Below are positions 14,350-19,442 of a stretch of DNA of 19,442 nucleotides, piece after piece; the stretch's first letter is position 1, and each line of letters begins with the position of its first letter. Origin of the DNA: JAVZIQ01 sp037440545. Lineage in GTDB: Archaea > Thermoproteota > Bathyarchaeia > Bathyarchaeales > Bathycorpusculaceae. The notes below the pieces were generated by a model. That model had not been told where the DNA came from. It was given only the letters and a program-made list of their open reading frames with translations, and did not search any database. The stretch spans positions 1 to 19,442 of the forward strand of contig JBBITX010000024.1 of NCBI GenBank assembly GCA_037440545.1, given 5' to 3'. The translations under genes and the position numbers were made by a program.

Positions 14350-15467
14350 TGTTGAATGAAAAAGAAGGTTTTAGAAGAGTCCCCCATAAGATCCTTGAGG
14401 AAGCATATAAGGCTGGAGCTGCAAAAGAGGATGAACGCGCTGGAACATTCTTCCACATAGATCAATCCACAGTATACGCAAGTGTTAACGATTTATTTAA
14501 AGGCAAAATAGAGCTGATGGATATAAAAGAGGCGCTTCAAAAGTATGCATGGCTCAACAATTACCTATGGAAGGCAGTCCAGAAAGAAAAGGATGATTTC
14601 ACAAGGAGAACAGCCGAAGAATTCAGCGGAGGCTACTTCCTAAGGATTCTACCCCACGCTGAAGTGACTTTTCCACTGCAATCATGCCTAATAATAACGC
14701 AGGAGAAATTGGAACAACGGGTGCACAACATAATAGTCGCCGAGGAAAACTCTAAAGCCCACATAATAACAAGCTGTCTCCACTCCACATCAACAACGGC
14801 AACTCACATTGGAGTGACAGAAATCTACGTTAAACGGGCAGCCTATCTCAACTCGACAATGGTGCACCAATGGAAGGAAGAAACCATCGTAAGACCTGTA
14901 AGCGCAGCCATCATAGAGAATGATGGAATCTTCACCTCTAACTACATATGCCTAACACCAGTAAAGGATGTTCAAATGTACCCTGTGGCCATCTGCAAAG
15001 GCAAAAACTCAAAGGCAATCTTCAACAGCATACTATACGGACATAGAAAAACCTACATGGACATAGGATCAAAGGCAATTCTCAACGGCGCAGAAAGCCG
15101 AGCTGAAATGATAAGCAGAGCAGTAACTAGGCAAGGCTCAAAAATAATCGTGAGAGGCTCAATTGAAGGAAAAGGGCAGAACTGCAGAGGACAACTAGAA
15201 TGCAAAGGCCTAATCCTCGACGATGAATCATTCATACAATCCATTCCAGAACTAACAGCACAAAGCAAAAGCATACAAATAACCCATGAAGCTGCAGTGG
15301 GCAGAATATCAGAAAATGAGATCCTCTACTTAATGACAAGGAGGCTCACAAGAGAGCAAGCAACATCCCTAATAATAAGAGGCTTCATGGACCCAGGATT
15401 AATGGGGCTTCCAGAAGCCCTAACCACAGAAATCTCAAGAATAATCGAAATTGCAGCCAAATCCTAA
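14349..15467 (+). CDS. sufB: SUF Fe-S scaffold protein SufB/SufD family
   Basis: SufB is the scaffold on which [Fe-S] clusters are built, partner of SufC. This is a short archaeal form of 372 residues (bacterial SufB about 470-495), without the long N-terminal part. The beta-helix core is recognisable from STTATHIGVTEIYVKRAA through GQNCRGQLECKGLILDD to the C-terminal ITHEAAVGRISENEILYLMTRRLTREQATSLIIRGF, which is the SufB/D family hallmark (THEA-VG-I followed by a helical YLM-R motif). It is coupled to sufC by TAATG. No sufD, sufS or sufE/U is adjacent, so this is the minimal archaeal SufBC pair, with SufB probably acting as a homodimer. It is followed by a 171-base gap. Confidence 0.9.
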   Translation: MLNEKEGFRRVPHKILEEAYKAGAAKEDERAGTFFHIDQSTVYASVNDLFKGKIELMDIKEALQKYAWLNNYLWKAVQKEKDDFTRRTAEEFSGGYFLRILPHAEVTFPLQSCLIITQEKLEQRVHNIIVAEENSKAHIITSCLHSTSTTATHIGVTEIYVKRAAYLNSTMVHQWKEETIVRPVSAAIIENDGIFTSNYICLTPVKDVQMYPVAICKGKNSKAIFNSILYGHRKTYMDIGSKAILNGAESRAEMISRAVTRQGSKIIVRGSIEGKGQNCRGQLECKGLILDDESFIQSIPELTAQSKSIQITHEAAVGRISENEILYLMTRRLTREQATSLIIRGFMDPGLMGLPEALTTEISRIIEIAAKS

Positions 15468-15577
15468 AAGCTAAACATAAAAGAAAACACAAAATGGCTT
15501 TTCAGAGGCTAAATTAACACGATGGCTTGTCAAAGCAAGTAGAAAAACAAATTCAAATTCAATTGAGAATGCCGCAA

Positions 15578-15588
15578 AATAAATATTA
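15578..15588 (+). promoter_or_regulatory. TATA-like promoter of the E1 dehydrogenase gene
   Basis: An AATAAATATTA tract in the gap 15468-15638 predicts a start near 15609 and a leader of about 30 bases. The gap also contains a short ATTCAAATTCAATT direct repetition (about 15550-15563) and no open frame that I would call a gene. Confidence 0.4.
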
Positions 15589-15626
15589 TTCAAAAGAAAT
15601 ACTACAAGTCTATCATTAATGGCACT

Positions 15627-15633
15627 AGGCGGA
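15627..15633 (+). promoter_or_regulatory. Ribosome binding site of the E1 dehydrogenase gene
   Basis: AGGCGGA stands 5 bases before ATG 15639, supporting this start for the fused dehydrogenase. Confidence 0.45.
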
Positions 15634-15638
15634 TCTTC

Positions 15639-17675
15639 ATGGTTGTACTGTCTGCCGAAACTGCATTAAAAATGTATGAAATCATGTTGAGAAGTAGAAA
15701 AATTGCTGAAACTTTAAGGAAAATATATTACGAGGGTAAAGTTCCGCGATTTAAACTTGGAGCGGGTGTTATTTATGGTGGTCTTCATCTGCCATTGGGC
15801 CAGGAGCCAACTGCGGCAGGCGTTATAATTCATTTGAGCAAGGATGATTTGGTCATTGGTACTCATCGAGCTTTACATGTGGCTGTGGCTAAAGGAGTGG
15901 ATATCCAAAGGCTAATGGCTGAGGCTTTGGGTAAAAGGACTGGCACTAATAAAGGTAAGGGAGGCCACATGCATTGGTTTGATGCCACTTCTAACCTTTG
16001 GTGTGTCCCAATTGTCGGCGCAAACTGGCCTCAAGCTGTTGGGGCTTCGTTAGCTTTTAAATTAATGAGAAAGAATAACGTAGCCGTAGCATTTGGTGGT
16101 GAGGGAGCCTCAAATCAGGGAACATTTCATGAAGCTTTAAACCTTGCGGGTCTTTGGAAGCTGCCTGTAATTTTCATTGTTGAGGATAACAACTGGGCGA
16201 TTTCAGTGCCGAAAAGCAAATCAACATCCGTTTCTAGAATTAGCGATAGATCAGCCTCCTATGGAATTCCAGGGGTCTTCGTACCTGACAATGACTTGTT
16301 CACAATATTTAAAGTCGCAAAAGAAGCCGTAGAAAGAGCTAGAAAAGGTTTAGGCCCTACTCTCATAGCAATTGAAACCTATAGGTTTGGTGGTCACTTT
16401 GAGGGTGATCTTCAAATATACAGGTCGAAAGACGAGATAGAGGAAATAATGAATAAAGATCCAATTATAAAAGTTAGAAGAGAGTTAACGCAGAGAGGCT
16501 GGCTGACTGAGGAGGAATATAAAAGAATAGAAAGAAAAGTTGATGCCGAGGTTAAAAACGCTATTGAGTTTGCGAAAAACTCAGCTGACCCATTACCTGA
16601 AGAGGCTGTTCAAGAGCTATTCGTGAAACCACATTTAAATGCTACTTATAAACCAGACGTAGGTTTACCTCAAGGCGAGAGAAAATTGCCAATGTTTAAA
16701 GCCGTACAAGAGGCAATAACACAGGAGATGGAAAAGGATCCATCAGTGTTTATAATGGGAGAAGATATTGGGAAATTCGGAGGAATTTGGAGCGAAACTC
16801 AGGGACTTATTGAAAAATTTGGACCTGAAAGGGTGAGAGATACTCCCATATCAGAATCTGCCATTGTAGGGGCTGCTATAGGGGCCTCAGCTCTCGGTAT
16901 GAAGCCGATTGTTGATTTAATGATTATTGACTTTATAGGGGTAGCCTTTGATCAAATTTACAATCACCTAGCCAAAAATCATTACATTTCAGGTGGGCAA
17001 ATAAAACATTCAGTGGTGTTAATTACCCCCGTNNNNNNNNNNNNNNNNNNNNNNNATCACTCCCAATCTGTATATTCGCTCCTAGCCCATGCGCCAGGAC
17101 TGAAGGTGGTTTTTCCATCCAACTCTTATGATGCGAAAGGCTTATTAATGCAGGCAATTGAAGACGACGACCCTGTGGTGTACGTATTTCACAAATGGAC
17201 AATGGGTTTACCGCATATCGGGTACCCAGAAACTGCTGTAACATATGTTCCAGAAGAACCATACACGATACCGCTTGGTAGAGCCAGAATAGTTAGAGAA
17301 GGAAAGGACGTATCTATAATAGCTACAGGAGTTATGGTTCATAAAGCATTAGAAGCATCGAGAAAAGTGGAGGAGGAAAATAACATTAGCGTTGAGGTTA
17401 TAGATGTACGGTGTCTGGTCCCTCTAGATAAAAAAACCATTGTAAGCAGCGTTAAAAAAACTGGAAAAGTCCTGATAGTTGATGAAGATTATCTATCCTA
17501 TGGCTTAACAGGAGAAATATATGCAACAATTGTGGAAAATGCCTTCCACTACTTGAAAACTCCTCCAAAAAGACTTGCCGTGCCGGATGTGCCAATACCT
17601 TATAGCCGTGTGCTTGAAGATTTTGTGATTCCCTCAACAGAAAGAATTATCAATGAAATTAGAGGACTTATGTAA
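15639..17675 (+). CDS. Fused E1 alpha-beta of a 2-oxoacid dehydrogenase complex
   Basis: E1 decarboxylates a 2-oxoacid on TPP and passes the acyl group to a lipoyl domain. About 678 residues carry both subunits that are usually separate. Residues 1 to about 330 are E1alpha: THRALH (His76, His80), the TPP/Mg motif GGEGASNQGTFHEALNLAGLW from 153 ending in EDNN (184-185), and the loop YRFGGHFEGDLQIYR. From about 348 comes E1beta: MGEDIGKFGG, DTPISESAIVGAAIGASALGMKPI, HSQSVYSLLAHAPGLKVVFPS, VIDVRCLVPLD, then the C-terminal VIPSTERI. The TPP region resembles acetoin and branched-chain E1alpha, so the substrate (pyruvate, acetoin or branched-chain oxoacid) is open. A 23-N gap removes the GGG loop of E1beta. 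The fusion is in one frame and not an artefact at the gap, since the junction lies about 700 bases upstream. Next in line are the lipoyl carrier and lplA. Confidence 0.92.
   Translation: MVVLSAETALKMYEIMLRSRKIAETLRKIYYEGKVPRFKLGAGVIYGGLHLPLGQEPTAAGVIIHLSKDDLVIGTHRALHVAVAKGVDIQRLMAEALGKRTGTNKGKGGHMHWFDATSNLWCVPIVGANWPQAVGASLAFKLMRKNNVAVAFGGEGASNQGTFHEALNLAGLWKLPVIFIVEDNNWAISVPKSKSTSVSRISDRSASYGIPGVFVPDNDLFTIFKVAKEAVERARKGLGPTLIAIETYRFGGHFEGDLQIYRSKDEIEEIMNKDPIIKVRRELTQRGWLTEEEYKRIERKVDAEVKNAIEFAKNSADPLPEEAVQELFVKPHLNATYKPDVGLPQGERKLPMFKAVQEAITQEMEKDPSVFIMGEDIGKFGGIWSETQGLIEKFGPERVRDTPISESAIVGAAIGASALGMKPIVDLMIIDFIGVAFDQIYNHLAKNHYISGGQIKHSVVLITPXXXXXXXXXHSQSVYSLLAHAPGLKVVFPSNSYDAKGLLMQAIEDDDPVVYVFHKWTMGLPHIGYPETAVTYVPEEPYTIPLGRARIVREGKDVSIIATGVMVHKALEASRKVEEENNISVEVIDVRCLVPLDKKTIVSSVKKTGKVLIVDEDYLSYGLTGEIYATIVENAFHYLKTPPKRLAVPDVPIPYSRVLEDFVIPSTERIINEIRGLM
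17033..17055. other. Assembly gap of 23 N inside E1beta
   Basis: Twenty-three undetermined bases lie between codons for ITP and HSQS. The reading frame is kept on both sides. Related E1beta proteins known to me have ten residues between the conserved P and HSQ/HADS; here the space allows nine, so the true gap may be 26 bases. The final partial codon (NAT) can encode Tyr, as in the YHSQS of branched-chain E1beta. Confidence 0.97.
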
Positions 17676-17690
17676 ACTGAATAATATAAT

Positions 17691-17695
17691 GGAGG
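17691..17695 (+). promoter_or_regulatory. Ribosome binding site pointing to a CTG start
   Basis: A perfect GGAGG lies 7 bases before CTG 17703 and 28 bases before the first conventional in-frame initiator (GTG 17724). The spacing argues for initiation at CTG or another near-cognate codon between 17703 and 17709. Confidence 0.6.
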
Positions 17696-17702
17696 AAAAA
17701 AT

Positions 17703-17954
17703 CTGGAAATTGTTATAATCAAAGTGCCTGCTCTATGGAATCCTGAAGTATATGGCAAAGGAGTTGTAACACAGTGGCTTAAAAAAGAAAATATGAGCGT
17801 TAAGAAAGGAGAAACTATTTGTATAATAACTGCAGCAAAAGTTAGGGTTGACGTTACTTCCTATGTAAACGGCAAAATCGTTAAAATATTAGCAGGTGAA
17901 GAGGTGGAAGTTGAGCCCGGCGACCCTTTAGCAGAAATCGAAGCTGGAAACTGA
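17703..17954 (+). CDS. Stand-alone lipoyl carrier domain protein
   Basis: This small carrier would hold lipoic acid on a lysine and shuttle acyl groups between E1 and E2. The 83 residues are a complete lipoyl/biotinyl fold: EIVIIKVPALWNPEVYGKG, TQWLKKENMSVKKGE, the hairpin ITAAKVRVDVTS with Lys46 as modification site, VNGKIVKILAGEEVEVEPGDPLAEI. The usual ETDKA around the lysine is here TAAKV; the biotin motif AMKM is absent, and the adjacent lipoate ligase favours lipoylation. GTG 17724 would delete the first beta strand, whereas CTG 17703 follows GGAGG ideally and restores it. No linker, E3-binding segment or catalytic domain follows, since the stop comes right after the fold, so it is a detached E2 lipoyl domain. 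It lies 27 bases after the E1 stop. Confidence 0.85.
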   Translation: MEIVIIKVPALWNPEVYGKGVVTQWLKKENMSVKKGETICIITAAKVRVDVTSYVNGKIVKILAGEEVEVEPGDPLAEIEAGN

Positions 17955-17985
17955 ATAATTGATATACCTGAGGTTTATCAATAAA

Positions 17986-18798
17986 ATGAATGCGCCAGTA
18001 AACATGCTTAGGGTTATCAATTTCGAAACTGATGACCCGTATTTTAATATAGCTTTGGAGGAGAGCTTAGCCTATAACAGATTTTATGGCCTTATTCCGG
18101 ACACTTTGAGAATATGGAAAAATAAAGACAGTATCATTTTAGGCTATTCTAATGACGCTAAAAAACATGTTAAAATTTCAGAGGCTGAAAAAAACGGTAT
18201 CCCTATTATTCGAAGATTCACCGGAGGAGGGGCAGTATATCTTGACTCCGGATGTCTTATTTATTCACTGGCGATTAAGAGGGGCGGCGGCGTTGACATT
18301 GGCTGTATGCTTGAGAATTTACTGCGAGGAACCATTATAGCTCTTCAAAAATTAGGATTTCACCCCACTACAAAAAACTTTACAGACATCACAATTAAAG
18401 GTTTTAAAGTTTCAGGAAACAGTGCTTACATTCGGAAAGAAGGACTATTTCTCCACGGAACAATTTTAATCAATTCAGACGTAGACAAGATTTACAGATT
18501 CTTGAAAATACCTCCTGACAATGTTAACGAAAATTTAGATCCTGTCAAGTACAAAGTTACAAATATCCTATCCCTTCTAGATGCAGAAACGACAATATCT
18601 TTTTCAGATATCATTAACGCCATCATAGAAGGTTATTCAGAGGCTCTAAAAGTCACTCCATATAATGCTCAACTAACAAAAACAGAAATGAAAATTGCGC
18701 AGACCTTGCACGACGAAAAGTATATTAAATATGAATGGAATTTTATGAAACCCTCGAAGCCATCATTTTATTACCCGAGTATCTTATCACAAGAGTAA
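17986..18798 (+). CDS. lplA: Lipoate-protein ligase, catalytic domain
   Basis: This enzyme activates lipoate with ATP and attaches it to the lysine of a lipoyl domain, here presumably the carrier encoded 31 bases upstream. In 270 residues it shows RRFTGGGAVYLDSGCLIYSLAI (about 76-97), the lipoate/ATP pocket, with catalytic Lys141 in KGFKVSGNSA and FLHGTILIN at about 156-163. The C-terminus (IAQTLHDEKYIKYEWNF) closes the catalytic domain, and the larger accessory C-terminal domain of E. coli LplA is missing. In some archaea that domain is a separate LplB protein; none is visible here. ATG 17986 is chosen (GAGGT 11 bases before); ATG 18004 is an equal alternative and TTG 17959 is unlikely. An octanoyltransferase or lipoyl-transferase role within the same fold cannot be excluded. 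Confidence 0.88.
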   Translation: MNAPVNMLRVINFETDDPYFNIALEESLAYNRFYGLIPDTLRIWKNKDSIILGYSNDAKKHVKISEAEKNGIPIIRRFTGGGAVYLDSGCLIYSLAIKRGGGVDIGCMLENLLRGTIIALQKLGFHPTTKNFTDITIKGFKVSGNSAYIRKEGLFLHGTILINSDVDKIYRFLKIPPDNVNENLDPVKYKVTNILSLLDAETTISFSDIINAIIEGYSEALKVTPYNAQLTKTEMKIAQTLHDEKYIKYEWNFMKPSKPSFYYPSILSQE

Positions 18799-18853
18799 AG
18801 ATTGTATATTAATGTGAAAGTTTAATAATACAAGTTCTCATTAGAATACATAA

Positions 18854-19442
18854 TTATCCGAAAACCTCTTGAGGATTTTCGACATAATATTTAACTTTCT
18901 GGAGAAACCTCGCAGCTGGGGCTCCATCTATTATTCTATGATCAAATGTGAGGGAAAAATTCACAATTTTAACTTTCCTAATTGTGTTATCATCAAATTT
19001 CAAAGCCTCTTTGATTCTGTTGACTCCTAATATGGCTGCTTGAGGGGGATTGATTATAGGAGAAAATGAATCGATTCCAAACATTCCAAGATTAGAAACT
19101 GTGAAAGTCCCACCTATAAAATCCTTCATTTTTAGTAATCCTTTTCTTCCTCGATCTAAAATATCGTTGTATTCTTTTAAAAGATCCATTAATTCCTTTT
19201 TATCGATATTTCTTAAAACCGGTGTTAAAAGCCCAAACTGCGTGTCTATAGCCACGTTAATATTAATGTCATCATATATTATCAATTTGTCATATTCCTC
19301 GAGGCTTGAATTTACTTCTATGTTTTCTCTCAATGCTTTGGCTAAGCATTTAAGAATTAAAACGGTAATAGAAATCTCTGAACTAGACTCTTTTTCCAAT
19401 TTGTTCTTATATTTCATCAGATTATCTATCTCAACTTCCATG
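18854..19442 (-). CDS. Dihydrolipoamide acyltransferase E2, catalytic domain, 5' end outside window
   Basis: This is the E2 core that transfers the acyl group from dihydrolipoamide to CoA. The visible 195 residues match the C-terminal catalytic domain: EIDNLMKYKNKL, NVAIDTQFGLLTPVLRNID, GTFTVSNLGMFGIDSFSPIINPPQAAILGVNRI and the active site TFDHRIIDGAPAARFL (His168, Asp172 of the visible part). The Met at the window edge lies inside the fold (VEIDNLMKY is normally preceded by further domain sequence), so the gene continues beyond 19442. Whether it has its own lipoyl and E3-binding domains therefore cannot be told. It converges on lplA with 55 bases between stops. It is strikingly AT-rich compared with the purine genes. 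Confidence 0.9.
   Translation of the reverse strand, partial: MEVEIDNLMKYKNKLEKESSSEISITVLILKCLAKALRENIEVNSSLEEYDKLIIYDDININVAIDTQFGLLTPVLRNIDKKELMDLLKEYNDILDRGRKGLLKMKDFIGGTFTVSNLGMFGIDSFSPIINPPQAAILGVNRIKEALKFDDNTIRKVKIVNFSLTFDHRIIDGAPAARFLQKVKYYVENPQEVFG

Noticed and set aside
17703..17954. Biotin carrier protein
   Set aside because: The AMKM motif is absent (TAAKV instead) and the neighbours are E1, lipoate ligase and E2, with no carboxylase genes.
1..19442. CRISPR array, insertion sequence or prophage
   Set aside because: No regularly spaced repeats, transposase or phage protein, and no terminal inverted repeats were seen. The right-hand module has a composition shift but no mobile gene inside the window.

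Overview
The window looks like archaeal chromosome, most probably from an uncultivated Bathyarchaeia-like (TACK) lineage that uses tetrahydromethanopterin C1 chemistry. The evidence is Ftr (formylmethanofuran:H4MPT formyltransferase), PurS/PurL/PurQ as three separate subunits, a ferredoxin-dependent 2-oxoacid oxidoreductase, TATA-box/short-leader gene starts, and many TTG starts with strong GGAGG-type Shine-Dalgarno sites inside operons. The lineage is inferred; no rRNA is present. A 23-base N run and two single-base frameshifts in housekeeping genes suggest a draft or metagenome-assembled sequence.

Layout. (1) 60-6036, plus strand: purF (one-base frameshift), purD, a HAD-type phosphatase that seems to start at CTG inside the purD stop, ftr, and a PfkB sugar/nucleoside kinase overlapping ftr by ATGA. 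(2) 13388-6019, minus strand: korA-korB-korC, then purM, then purS-purL-purQ. The two blocks converge with an 18-bp overlap of the pfkB and purQ 3' ends. (3) 13458-15467, plus strand: tRNA-Gly(CCC) with encoded CCA, then sufC (one-base frameshift and an altered Walker B) and sufB. (4) 15639 to the end: a visibly more AT-rich 2-oxoacid dehydrogenase module, made of a fused E1alpha-E1beta, a stand-alone lipoyl carrier with a CTG start, a lipoate-protein ligase, and, convergently, the catalytic domain of an E2 acyltransferase cut by the window edge.

How the genes work together. PurF, PurD, PurSLQ and PurM are the steps from PRPP to AIR, apart from GAR formylation. Kor makes or uses 2-oxoglutarate/succinyl-CoA with ferredoxin, and Suf supplies the iron-sulfur clusters that Kor and the [4Fe-4S]-type PurF would need. 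The right-hand module encodes a lipoate-dependent, presumably NAD-linked, route of 2-oxoacid oxidation beside the ferredoxin-linked one. It carries its own lipoate attachment enzyme and a detached lipoyl domain, and is the most unusual part of the window.

No stretch longer than about 180 bases lacks a gene. The largest gaps (9472-9650 and 15468-15638) hold only candidate promoters.
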